Of a DNA stretch of 64,000 nt, positions 47,154 to 58,350 are shown one piece after another (positions within the stretch are counted from its first letter, which is position 1; the number at the start of each line of letters is the position of its first letter). Under the pieces are notes generated by a model. It did no database searches. It saw nothing but the letters and a program-made list of their open reading frames with translations, and was not told where the DNA came from. Location of the stretch: NCBI GenBank assembly GCA_036346375.1, contig CM070502.1:15662924-15726923 (forward strand), given 5' to 3'. The DNA is from Guadua angustifolia (lineage: Eukaryota > Streptophyta > Magnoliopsida > Poales > Poaceae). A program made the translations under genes and the position numbers.

Positions 47154-48881
47154 ATGGCATCTAGCGGATTAGTGCACTCACACGATCCACATGTGCTTAA
47201 TGGCTCTAATTATGCTTCATGGAAATTATTTATGATTAATCATTTTAAATCCATGAGCCCACAAATATGGCGGATCGTAGATGTCGGCTTTTCTTCTCCA
47301 CTAAATGATATTGTTCCAACTAAAGGAGAGGAGAAATGCCTACATCTCGACGCTCAAGCTACTAATGTTTTATTTAGTATTGTGAGCGTAGATATTTTCA
47401 ATCTCATATGCAATCTCAAGAGCGCTCATGAAATGTGGATCAAGCTTCAAGAATTATTTGAATCATCCACAACAATTGAGGATTGCATTGAGGATGAAAT
47501 GTCGGTTGATGATTTTTCAACTTCTACATCAAGTGATGAACCGACATCTCCATCAACGTCAACCTCTGCCTCAAGCGACGACGAATATTCACTTCCATCA
47601 AGAATTCGTTGCTTCATGGCTAAAGGTAAAAATGAGGTAAGTGACGATGAAGATGAGCCCTCTCATGATGAATTAATGAATATGTTGGAGGAGCTCAATG
47701 AATTTCTTAGAAAGGAGAAAAAGAAATATAAAACTTTGAAATTAGAACATGATTTACTTCAAAATGACTATAATGTTCTAAAAGAAAATCATGAGAAAAT
47801 CCTTTTCAATGAATTCACTAAAGCTAGTGTGGATATTGCCACTCAATGTAATTTAGTTGATGAATTGCCTCACTCAATTACTATTACAAACAATTCATCA
47901 AATAAATGCATATCCACCTCTAGCGATGATATACCTTATTGCTCTAATTCAATTGCTAGTAATTCCTCTATACTTGTTGAGACTAACCTTGCAGAGGAAA
48001 ATAATGAGCTCAAGGCCCAAGTCATTAGATTGGAAAATGACTTGAAAAGGTGCGTAAAAGGAAAAGCCGTTCTCGACGAGATCTTGAGCAAGCCAAGGGC
48101 ACCTCAAGATAAGCGAGGACTCGGCTACAACTCCAAGAGGGAGAATAGCAAGTCAAGGCACAACGCACGACACTCGAAGACCATCAAGTGTTTTGCTTGC
48201 AACAAGAAGGGCCACTTCGCCTCCGTGTGCCCTAACAAAGTGGATGTCAAGCCACAAGCATCAACCATGAGGCATACCGGTGTTGAGCACAACAAGAAGG
48301 TCAAGAGAGGACTAAACGGAGTAACGTGCTTCAATTGCTGGGAAAAGGGACATTTCGGTAAGGATTGTCTCAAAGGTATAACCCCTAAGCCTATTATTGT
48401 AAATGATAATTATTTTCTTAGGAAGGACAAGAATGGCAATGTGTTTGCCAAGCTTGTCAAGTCCCCTATGCCAGCTCAAAATGATATTCATTTGCATAGG
48501 AAGAGTAAATCTAGTATTGGGTTTGCTAAATTTGTTAGAACTCCTAAGCCCACTCAATTCAATTCAAATATATTGCTTAGGAGAAATAACAATAGCAAAA
48601 CATTTGCTAGATATACTAGATCCTCTAAGCCTTTTCATAATTTTAATTATCATATGCTTAGAAGAGATCAAACTAGAAATAGTCTTGCAAAATACAATTG
48701 CCCTCCTAAGTCCTCTCACTTAAATCCAAATTCTTTGCTTAGGAGGAATAATTATCGCAAAACTATTCTTAGTGATGTTAGTCTTGTCAATAATATTAAA
48801 ATTAGGGCCATTTGGGTTCCTAAATCTATTGTGACTAATATTGTTGGACCCAACAAGAATTGGGTACCAAAAATCGCCTAA
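47154..48881 (+). CDS. Modified Sirevirus gag with two zinc knuckles
   Basis: 575 codons without interruption, starting 42 bases after the primer site. The N-terminus (residues 1-105: VLNGSNYASWKLFMINHF, then AHEMWIKLQELFESS) is the copia gag start. The frame then jumps to an acidic serine-rich linker; most of the usual UBN2 capsid-like core appears missing. Residues about 165-225 and 280-310 are predicted coiled coils. Two CCHC knuckles follow: CFACNKKGHFASVC and CFNCWEKGHFGKDC. From about residue 413 to 545 a basic unit of roughly 27 residues repeats five times (LLRRNNNSKTFARYTRSSKP-like). The end (AIWVPKSIV...GPNKNWVPK) resembles the stretch just before protease in Sireviruses, but a stop follows and no protease is found. 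Confidence 0.85.
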   Translation: MASSGLVHSHDPHVLNGSNYASWKLFMINHFKSMSPQIWRIVDVGFSSPLNDIVPTKGEEKCLHLDAQATNVLFSIVSVDIFNLICNLKSAHEMWIKLQELFESSTTIEDCIEDEMSVDDFSTSTSSDEPTSPSTSTSASSDDEYSLPSRIRCFMAKGKNEVSDDEDEPSHDELMNMLEELNEFLRKEKKKYKTLKLEHDLLQNDYNVLKENHEKILFNEFTKASVDIATQCNLVDELPHSITITNNSSNKCISTSSDDIPYCSNSIASNSSILVETNLAEENNELKAQVIRLENDLKRCVKGKAVLDEILSKPRAPQDKRGLGYNSKRENSKSRHNARHSKTIKCFACNKKGHFASVCPNKVDVKPQASTMRHTGVEHNKKVKRGLNGVTCFNCWEKGHFGKDCLKGITPKPIIVNDNYFLRKDKNGNVFAKLVKSPMPAQNDIHLHRKSKSSIGFAKFVRTPKPTQFNSNILLRRNNNSKTFARYTRSSKPFHNFNYHMLRRDQTRNSLAKYNCPPKSSHLNPNSLLRRNNYRKTILSDVSLVNNIKIRAIWVPKSIVTNIVGPNKNWVPKIA

Positions 48882-49269
48882 AAGATTTTTAGGTGATATG
48901 AGATGGATTGGACGCTTGGGTTCTTCAAGAATACAAAGACTTCATCAATTGCAAGTTGGAACCAAGCATGAAAATTATCAAGTCCATCATGAGTCAATGC
49001 CATCCCGGTAACAAATAATTTAAATTGATTACTATCTAGCTTCTAACCTTGTGTAGGCTTAGATGCATCAGTATCATGCTAAAATTAATTTAATTGCTTG
49101 TTGTATACTTGCTCTCGCCTCTTATCTATTCTCTTGATTGCTAATCTTGAGCAAGTTTAAAAGGTGGCACATTAAGGGGGAGTGCTAAATCATAATCATG
49201 TATATCACATCCCTATGTGTGCCCAAATTAATTATGTGCAAATATTAAGTTTTCAAAACTGAGCCATTT
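48882..49269 (+). other. Sirevirus internal non-coding segment, left of the solo LTR
   Basis: No coding frame. Contains a purine tract ATTAAGGGGGAGTGC (about 49172), normally found near the end of pol in such elements. Confidence 0.5.
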
Positions 49270-51925
49270 TGTAACACCCTGGCACCTCATGTGCCCCGAA
49301 TGTTACCTCCTTAATTAAAACTCAACCACAAATCACTAGAAAAGACAGCAAAAACAACCTAGTCAAGCTAGGAAGGGCTGAACTTTACAAAAAAAATTCG
49401 GCAGCACCTCCCCTAAAACTAGGACATCCACTCAGCAGACCAAAGACAACAATTAATAACGACAACATAAATAGCCATTCACAACCAACCAACCATCATA
49501 AACTGCCATGGCAACTACTAATCATCATGATCAGCTAAGCAAGTATACAAGGATAAGGCATACGCAAAAGACAAGCGCTACATCATACAACTAAGGTTTT
49601 ATAGTCCTAGACATTCATCCATTTCTTACAATTTATCCCAACCAAAAGAAAACAAGTCCATCACCAACACCACTATAACCAAAAGTAAGGATATTGTTCT
49701 AATCTAGCTACATGAAGTTATCATGAGTGAAGTGAGCTAGCCCATCTCCCAAATGTCGCCTTGGAGTTACCTAGAATAAAACATCAAACACACGCGTGAG
49801 CTCATCACTCAGCAAAGTGTAATGCGAACAGAAATTAAAACGAACATGTAGCAATTATACGTATGAACTACATGACGTTAAGCATACAAGGAATTTAGCA
49901 CACATAAACCTCATCCAATTCATCTCATTAGATCTTTACTCACCATCACAATTATGCAATGCATCATGCATGCTTATGAATGCAACCATCTTTGGCTCAT
50001 ACCGGTATTGCCGGATGCATGCCCGTCGGCATGCACCCTCTCATCCCTCCCATCCCGTGGAGAGGCCTACTCTTCTTGTCTCGCTCCCATTCATCTCGAT
50101 GAATAGGACTACGAGTAGGACTTTGTGCTCACTACGGGTGAGCACCGAGGCCACATCAACATGGGGCGCCCGTCCATTATGAATGCATGAGTGTAAATGG
50201 CACACATAGATCACATCTTCATTCATTTCTAATCATTATTGCAAGACATAACAGAATCGTCACATAGATAAATATTACTTTCATAAACCATCATTCGCGG
50301 TAGTCTATTCAAGATTCACAATTAAGTCATCAATATAATTTCTTTCATGTGGGTAAGGTCCTAAATAACATTAACCTTTACATTACCACAACATGCATAA
50401 CACATTACACTTGCCTTCAACCGTGAGGAGGAGGATGGCGAGAAGTTGAAGCCTCTCCGGCTACTCCCCTGAAAAATAACATTCATGACTCAACTTTCCA
50501 ATTCTAGATAGGTCACAATAACCCTACCCACAACACTACTACATCGAACGCACAAAATACCCAAAACCCGGCGACTAGAAACGGACAGCAAGCGCTCTAA
50601 AGAGCTTAATTTCTAATTGGTTTAACCAAAATGGGGTTTTTACCTTTAATTAACCATAAGAGGCTAATCTACAACTATCTCACAACCACTCATGCGGAAG
50701 ATGCCTCGAAGGCTACAAATCACCACTAAAACTCCACCGAAAAGCTCGAGCTCGCTGAAATTTTCTCAATTCAGGACAACCTTCCAAATTGCACAACTTT
50801 TGATTGGCTCAACGGATTTTAGCGTTCTAATACTCAAACGACCGCAAGGGAGTGAACTACGAATAACATAGACACTCATTTGGCCAACCCACCAGCTGAT
50901 CCCAGATCGACGATGAACAGCGAGCACAGACCATTCAACACGTTCTGGACAGCTCTCACGGGAACAGCCATAACTTTCAAACGGTTGGGCCGATTCGCGA
51001 TTTCTTGAGCTCGGATTAAACGTAAGAACACTGGCTTCGATTTTCTCTATAGTCAACCGGTCAGGAGAGGACCCGAACTTGCCCAAAATGTATCTGCAAA
51101 ATTCAACCTGAGCACAGCCTAACTTCCAACCAAAGTTCCCCCCTTCCCCCAACTAGAGCAATGCCTTTAAAGCCCAAATCTAGAGACCTTAGTCTATCCC
51201 CAACCAGCACAAGGAATCAATCCACACCCTAGAACCCCCACCTCACTTACCCACAAGGAAGAGGAGGATGGAGTGGGTTCGGCCGAGAAACTAAAGCCCA
51301 GGCGTCGCAGAACTCGGCCATTTGGAATCGGCAAGGGTGGCGGCGTTTGGCAAGCTCGGCAGGCCAGGCAGCAACGAGAGGAGCAGCAGCTCTGGCGAGG
51401 GTTAGGCAGGCCTTGGCAGCAACAACGAGCAGCGGCTCTTTGGCAATCTTTGGGAAGGCCTTGGCGAAGAATGGCGAGGCAGCAACCTCTTGGCGGTCTT
51501 TCGGCCCATGGCGCAGAAGACAGACCGAAGGAAATGGGCGCCAGCGAAGTGGTGGGAAAGGAAAATATCTTGCCAAGAGAAGGAATACTATCCACAAGAA
51601 ATGAGAGAGTGGTTCTTGGCTTTGGCGAGGATGGGCGAGGAGTGGCTCACCCATGCGCCAGCCTGACCGAGGAAATGAGGGAAGTCTGGCGGCTTGGGAA
51701 AAATAAAAGCAAGACAGGATGCTGGAAACAATGACAGCCACTCAATTCCAAGAGAGAGAGAGTAGGTGGAGAGGGGAATTTTCCAAAAAATACCCCTCCC
51801 AAAAACCAAAAACTTTAGTTCTTAACCTCCCAAATGGAACAAACACCTCGAAGAAAACCTGCCAGACGGCCACAGCACGCCCGACAGAAGGCACAAAGGT
51901 TGGGGCGAGGTTTCGCGATATTACA
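49270..51925. mobile_element. Solo LTR of a gypsy element, 2,656 bp
   Basis: Begins TGTAACACCCTGGCACC and ends GCGATATTACA, with a perfect 5-bp duplication CATTT on both sides (49265-49269 and 51926-51930). No internal domain, primer site or second LTR is present. This is the product of recombination between two LTRs of an element that had inserted into the Sirevirus. Length and ends resemble Tekay/Del chromoviruses. ORFs in its right half (51194-51741) lack family support. Confidence 0.88.
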
Positions 51926-54614
51926 CATTTAGTCAAAAGTAAAAACTTTTGTAACTATTACTAATCTTGTGAAAAACTAGTTGAAAAATGTATACAAATG
52001 CTTTCAAAAGGTTTTCCAATAGTTTTGTCTTTACAAAACTAATTTCAAAAGAAAATAAGTTTTTAGCCCAAAAACTAGTTACTAGTATCTTGTTTTGGCT
52101 TTTAATTTATAATTTTCATAGAATAAATTGTAAAATGATTTTGAATATAACTCCAAAATGAAAATCATAGAGTTGGTCATTCTTAACAATTCTCATATTC
52201 AAAAGATTTCCAAAATACCAATCTATCAATAGTTATTTGATTTTGAAACTCACCTAAAAAACTATACTTGACCTATATTGGTCACATTCTAGCACATTGT
52301 GAGTTTCACCTCTTGGACCGAATTCTTGGATATATCTTGATTCCAAATGGTATTTCAAACTCATACATAAAAATTCCAACCAAACATCTTCTCATTTGAT
52401 TCATTTGATACTTTTTGAAATAATGTTGAAAACTATATACATGAATATCCTTCAAATTAGCCTTTTTGGTCAAAAGTCAAAATTTTTGTTTCAAAGGCCA
52501 ATATTTGTGAAAATCTTTATAAAAGTCATTAAATATATATTTCAAAAGTTTTACAATGCTTTCGGAGTAAAAATTCCTATTTTAGAAACAAAATAGCAAA
52601 TTTAACCTCAAATGGATCTTATAGGATCTTGTTTTTGAATTAAATGAAACATTTTCATAAATTAAAATCTATTGAGTTTTTGAAAAAATGGTCAATACAA
52701 AACTCGTAGAGTTGGTCATTTTAAGCATTTCTCTAGTTCAAAGTTTTTCCAAACGACCAACCGTTCAAAAGTTATAGCCATTTGAATTTAGCCAAAATCA
52801 TCCATTTGACCTAAAATGACCTATTCTTGCATTTTGCGAGTTTTGCAATTTGAGTTGGATTTCTTTTTGTATCTTGACTTGAAATAGTATTTCTAACTCA
52901 TACAAAGTCATGAAAGTTCAAATCTATAAAAATTTTAATTCGGATTGCGTTTTGAGCATTCGATGCAAATTGTACCTCTCTTTATACCTACAACGCGCAA
53001 TCTGCCATATCTTTTGAAAGAAATGTCCTATTAAGGAAATTCTTTTTGAGAAACATTCTAAATAGTCCAAAGTTTATTTTTGGAAATTTTCAAACCTTTT
53101 TGACTTTATTTGAAAAAGTTTTGACTTTTCTTCTCTTTGAGTAAAATTCATACCTACAAAGCAAATTTTGGCATATCTTTTGATTGGAGACTTATTTTTG
53201 AAAAATTCTTTTTGAAAAAGTTTCTTAGGAGTCTAAAGTATGTTTCTGCACAATTTCAAATAATTTCAACTTCATTTTAAAAAGTTATGACTTTTTCTCA
53301 CTTTGATCAAATGCTGAAAATTCAGACTTTTGCATGATTTTGAGCTGATTTGTGATTTTTGTATCTCCAAATTAGAGCATAATTTGAGGGGACCACCTTT
53401 GTAAGAATTTATCTTCAATAGTTATTCTATTATGCCGAATTTTATCAGATTTTTTAGACCTCACTTGAATAGTTTTTCAGCCCTCTTTTGAAGCCTAAAT
53501 GAATTGTCGAAATCTAAAAATCTGAAATTCTAGTTCTTTGAAATCTTTGCGGTTTTCGTATCTTGAAGTTGACTTCAAGTTGGTAGAACCTCTCAAAACA
53601 AAACTTGAGCATATTTAAATGTATTAGCTCCTTGATTTATCTTAAAATCCTTTTGGAGCTTATTTAATCGAGTTTTGTGTGTTTGCAAGAGGCTCTCTTT
53701 TTGGCTAAATCTTAATATAAAGTTAATCTTTAATAGAAATAGTTTTAATATTTGAGAAAATGAGCTTGTTTTGAAACAAATATCAATATTTTCCTCAAAA
53801 TTGGTATCCCCATACAAAATGATCTTTTACAAGTGGTATCTCTTACAAATAGTATTATTTGAAAAATATCTTTACTCGTGGTATCATTAAGTTTATTGCT
53901 CATACTTTCAAGTGATATCTTTTGGTTGTTCTTTCACGTGGTATCATTGAATTCATTTATTTCTTACAAGTGGTGTCATTATTGCCTCCTTGTAGCATTG
54001 ATCGATACCAAAAATTCTTGATTAAGAATTTCCTCTCAAGTCAAAATTGTAAGTTCAATCTCCTAAGAATTCTCTGTGTGAGATTCTTTATGCATTGAAA
54101 TACATAAAGAGGAAGATTCCTAGTTGAGCATTGCTTTTCAAGCAAAATTTGAAAATGCTCATTTATGCTGAGTTTTCAATCAAAGCCATTGAGATATACT
54201 TTAAAGTGATATCTAATTTCTTAAGTGGTATTTATTCTTTTGGTTTCCTCGTTTAACCCTATTAGGCAAATTATTGGATTCTTCAAGAGAATCATATTAA
54301 AAATTTGCAAAGCCTAATAAAATGAGGAGTGAGTTATTTGAATGTGTTTCAAATAACCTGTGTGATACCCTTCCTTCGTTGCTTTTTATGCATATCTTCA
54401 CAAGTGGTATCCAAAAACCCAAATATGGTCTCTTTTCAAGTTTTCCTTCTTTTAGGCCATATTTCAAATAAAATAAGTTTTCATTTGGCATAAGATTTTA
54501 TTTCTTGAATGACCTTCTTTTTATTTTTATTTTGGCCTAACTTCTTTCAATTCCTTGCCAAGGTCATAAGTGTTCATCTCAAATTCTTATATGACCTTCT
54601 TTAAGAAGGGTGGT
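51926..54614 (+). other. Sirevirus non-coding internal domain
   Basis: A/T-rich DNA with no coding frame where pol should be. It contains two diverged direct copies of about 535 bp: GAGTTGGTCATT at 52171 and 52708, and matching ACTCATAC blocks near 52357 and 52896. The stretch 53826-54415 holds repeated (C)AAGTGGTATC motifs. Structural or RNA-packaging roles are possible but unproven. Confidence 0.6.
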
Positions 54615-54972
54615 TCAATGCCAAAAAGGGGAGAATGCTTAATTCAAAAAGGGGGGAAATGTTTTTAAGATATTTTCTAAGTTGGTTTTCCCATTTTTGG
54701 TGTTTAATGCCAAAAGGGGGAGAATGTTTGACTAATTCCCTCTTTGTTATTTGGAATTTTGGAATTCCCGCTTGTATTATTTGGATGTTCATACCAAAAG
54801 AGGGAGTATGCTCAATGTAAGTAATTGATAATAAATGATATTACAAGTGATTTAGAGCATACAAGTTTTTAGAGAATTAATTTCAAGTGAGTCAAAGCAT
54901 TGTTTTCATCCAAATAAAGTTATAATAGAGTGAATTAGTGGGTTTGTCATCAATCACCAAAAAGGGGGAGAT
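54615..54972 (+). promoter_or_regulatory. Multiple polypurine tracts
   Basis: Five purine tracts follow one another: near 54620 (AAAAAGGGGAGAA), 54645 (AAAAAGGGGGGAAA), 54712 (AAAAGGGGGAGAA), 54796 (AAAAGAGGGAG) and 54960 (AAAAAGGGGGAGA). Only the last abuts the LTR. Each is preceded by a similar gcC/caC context, as in the multi-PPT region known in Sireviruses. Confidence 0.85.
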
Positions 54973-55012
54973 TGTAAGTTTAAGAGCCTTTGGTTTTGGT
55001 GATTGATGTTAA

Positions 55013-55300
55013 TTAATGTTTAATCTATGTTTAATGACAAACCTAATCTTTATAAGACTAACATGTTTTATTAAGCATATATTTAGCAGACTCATATTTG
55101 GATGAAAAATGGAAAACACAAGGTATGTATACATATTCTTTCTAGTATTAATTGCATTAATGTTTAAATCTATGTTTAATGACAAACCTAATCTTTATGA
55201 GACTAACATGTTTTATTGAGCATATATTTAGCAGTCTCATATTTGGATGAAAAATGGAAAACCCAAGGTATGTATGCATATTCTTTCTAGTATTAATTGC
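55013..55300 (+). repeat. 144-bp tandem duplication in the LTR
   Basis: Two adjacent copies (about 55013-55156 and 55157-55300) each read from TTAATGTTTAA to AGTATTAATTGCAT with only a few differences. Confidence 0.9.
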
Positions 55301-57235
55301 ATACTTTGGATTCAAGTTAAAATATGAATGTCCCCATTATATTAACCACAAAATGTGCATCATGTTTCCCAATCCATATATTACATGGATGCACATACTT
55401 AGGGGGAGTTTGTAGTTTAACTTGAAAGTCTCTTTGTATTGATCTAATTCTTATTGACACATATAAGGATCAAGACAAAGGAACTAAATCCTTGAGTATA
55501 TATTTGAATTGCCTAGTCATAGTATACTCATGGTAATATAGGATATACTCCAATATGATCAAATTGAATATGTGTATATTATACCCAAGTCAATCATATT
55601 TATGCACATATACATGTGGGGTTTATTCTATAGTTGATGACTTAGAGTAACGATCAATTCCATATAGCCTACACATAATGGATCATTACTTTTCATCAAC
55701 ATGAGGATATGAAAACTTGTGTAGTTAATATATACTTATATCAATTTAAATGATAATTTAAATTGAGTTCATTTGTCCTATTAATCATTAAAGAACATTT
55801 CATCATGTGTTGATGGTGTTCCGTGATTAATTAAGGACAAATGAATAGTTCTTAAGTATAATGAAGCATGTGTTGCATTATTGAACTTAAGACACACTTA
55901 AATCATTCAAATTGTTTTAAGTTGTGCTCAATTGATCTAAAGGCATCCGTTATGTGTTAATGGAGTGCAAGAGATAATTGGGACAACCATGCATCTTGGA
56001 CTAACAAGTTTCATGAGTTATGCTTGAGTTAGGTTAAGTCCAAGGATGAATGAAAACGGGACAAGGACGACATTATGAGGTGATGAGCGTCAAGAATGGA
56101 TCCCGAAGATAAAGAGGAGTCGAGTGATGATCCCGGGGGAGTATAAGTGAAGATCATAAAGACCCCAAAGGGGTTTGCTTGCGTGCGACGGCGAAGGTAT
56201 AACTAGATAGGCTAAGGACTTTGTAGTCTTTGAGTCTAGTTTTTATCGCCGTACTATTAAGAGGGGTTGTCTCCTAGCTTGAGCTTCATCATGTGTTGAT
56301 GATCTCAATCCTGCGTTCACTCGAGCTCAAATCATTTGGATTTGGTTTTTGCATAAGGGTTAACCATTTGGCATGTGTTGCGAATGGGTTAAGCTTATGC
56401 TTGGTTGTTGTTGGTTTATACTCTGATTTGCATGTGTTGCAAAGAGGAAGAGCATATGCATTGGTTTTCGCATAATGCTTTGATTTGCATGTGTTGCAAA
56501 TAGGATAAGCAATATGCGTTGGCTTTTGCGTGAAGTTCACTTTTGTATGTGTTGCAAATGTTGAAGCTTCATGTTTTGTTTTCATTTACAAAACAATCTT
56601 TCTAAAACATGTGGTTACTTGGGGCTAAGTTTTGCATGTGTTGCAAAAGGTGAGAGCTCATGCATTGTGTTTTAGTTTGTGACTGGATCATGTGTTGATC
56701 ATCACAAAGGCTAAGTAAAAGTTTATGGTTTGTGTTTGCAAAATATGTTTTTGCAAAATGTTATTTTGTTATTTGCAGCAAGTGGTTTGCAAATAAGCTA
56801 GAGGTTATGGGTTTCAATCCTAGAGTATGTGTTGGCATTTGCAAATGTGTTTTGCAAAGTGTCGGGATCATGTGTTGATCCTTATATGGCTAGAGGATTG
56901 ATCTTATAGCTTTTCGGGTTATTTGCAAATGTGTTTTGCAAAAGTTATTTTGATCATGAGTTGATCATCATGGCTCAATATTTGATGTTAGTGACTTTTT
57001 ATAGTTTGTAGTCATGCCTTTGATCAAGTCTATTTGAGATATTTCGAAAAATCATATTTTAGATTTGATTGACTACATTAGAGTTTGGTTTTGGTGATAT
57101 TTAAAAATATCTATGGTTGCTTAAATCTTGAAAATGGGTGGAGTTTGTAGCCCTCATGATAAGCTTCGCATAGAATTAAAAATCACCCAAATCGGAGTTC
57201 GGAGTAAAAAGTTATGAGTGTTTTTGTGGCTGGTC

Positions 57236-57510
57236 GAGTGGTGTGACCGGGCCACCTCCAGTGTGACCGGATTTCCGGTGCGACCGGGCTCCCTCCGGTG
57301 CGACCGGACCTCCGGTGTGATTTTTCCAGAAGGTTGGTTTTTGCTCTGTGTGGGCGGTGCGACCGGAGGTCCTGTGGTCGAGCCGGATGGTGATCGGACC
57401 GGACCGTGCTTGGTCACACCGGCCATGTAACGGTCGATTTTTCGACCGTTGGTCTGTGAGGGTCGGTCGGACCGGCCTGGGTCCGGTCGGACCGGGTTTT
57501 TTGCTGTTTT
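57236..57510 (+). promoter_or_regulatory. GACCGG-rich palindrome cluster upstream of the LTR TATA box
   Basis: Within about 275 bases, GTGCGACCGG / GTGTGACCGG and its complement CCGGTCGGACCGG recur at least ten times, 40-310 bases before the TATA box at 57552. Sirevirus LTRs are known to carry clusters of GC-rich palindromes that may act as cis-regulatory elements. Confidence 0.7.
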
Positions 57511-58350
57511 CGTCCATTTTAGCCCCCAACGGCTAGTTTTCTTTGGTGGGGTATAAATAGACCCCTTTGGGGGCTTGGGGCAGATGTTGCTGGCTTGGTT
57601 GAGTGTTTGGGTGAGTTGTTGCATGTGTTGCACACTCCCATTTGAGTTTTGAGCTAAAGAGTGAGCACTAATTGCATTTGTTGCAATTAGGAGTGGTTTG
57701 AGAGCCTCTTGTGCATGTGTTGCACTTGAGGGAGGCCTAGGTGCATGTGTTGCACTAGGTAATCACCGGGAGCGCATGTGTTGTGCTCGGTGAAGTTCAA
57801 GCAAGGCGGCTTGTTACTCTTGGAGGTTGCCGACTCCTAGGCAGCGTGGGCGTCGTCTTGTGAGAGCTCTCAAGGTTGTGAGAAGCCCGGCGAAGTTTGT
57901 GAAGGTTCGGGTTGAGCCTCTAAAGCGTGAAAAACCACGACTAGTGAATCGAGGCGGGTGCTCGAGTGGGAGCCGGTCCAAGGGTTTGGGCTTGCCTCAA
58001 CGTGGACTAGGGGAGACCGGCAAGTCTCCGAACACCACGGAAAAATATCGGTTGTCTCTTGTCTCATTTATATTCAAGCATTTTAATTATTGTATATTGA
58101 TCAATTGCTTGAATGTATTAGAATTGCTTAGTATTAATTGATTGTTCAATTTAGCAATTCTAGTGTAGAGACATAATTTAGTTAGTGCACTAGTGAGCCT
58201 AGTTAATTGTCAAAACCTAGAATATCACTTTCGCATATATATCTTTAATTAAGTTTTGACATAAGGGGTTAATTAGGCGAATTGAATTAGTGAGCAATTA
58301 ATTTTATAAACGCCTATTCACCCCCCTGTAGGCGCATCCTCGATCCTACA

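Larger units (their letters stand above)
46295..58350 (+). mobile_element. Sirevirus-like (Maximus/SIRE) element, gag-only
   Basis: Parts in order: a truncated 5' LTR (46295-47093), primer site (47096-47112), a 575-codon gag-like ORF (47154-48881), about 3.4 kb of non-coding DNA split by a solo LTR (49270-51925), a cluster of polypurine tracts (54615-54972) and a 3.4-kb 3' LTR (54973-58350). Multiple polypurine tracts and large LTRs with clustered short repeats are known Sirevirus traits. No protease, integrase, RT or RNase H is present, so movement would need proteins from a relative. The overlapping LTR parts look about 97% alike by eye, which suggests a fairly recent insertion. Confidence 0.85.
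54973..58350 (+). repeat. Sirevirus 3' LTR, 3,378 bp
   Basis: TGTAAGTTTAAGAGCC ... CGATCCTACA with TGTA/TACA ends. It contains a 144-bp tandem duplication (55013-55300), about 13 copies of CATGTGTTG between 55804 and 57780, and a cluster of GTGCGACCGG / CCGGTC palindromic motifs (57236-57510). The TATA box is TATAAATAG at 57552. The bases right after the LTR are ccggc; the matching left duplication is lost. Confidence 0.88.

Noticed and set aside
51194..51741. Overlapping long ORFs on both strands in the solo LTR
   Set aside because: They lie in the GC-rich part of an LTR, overlap each other and show no domain.
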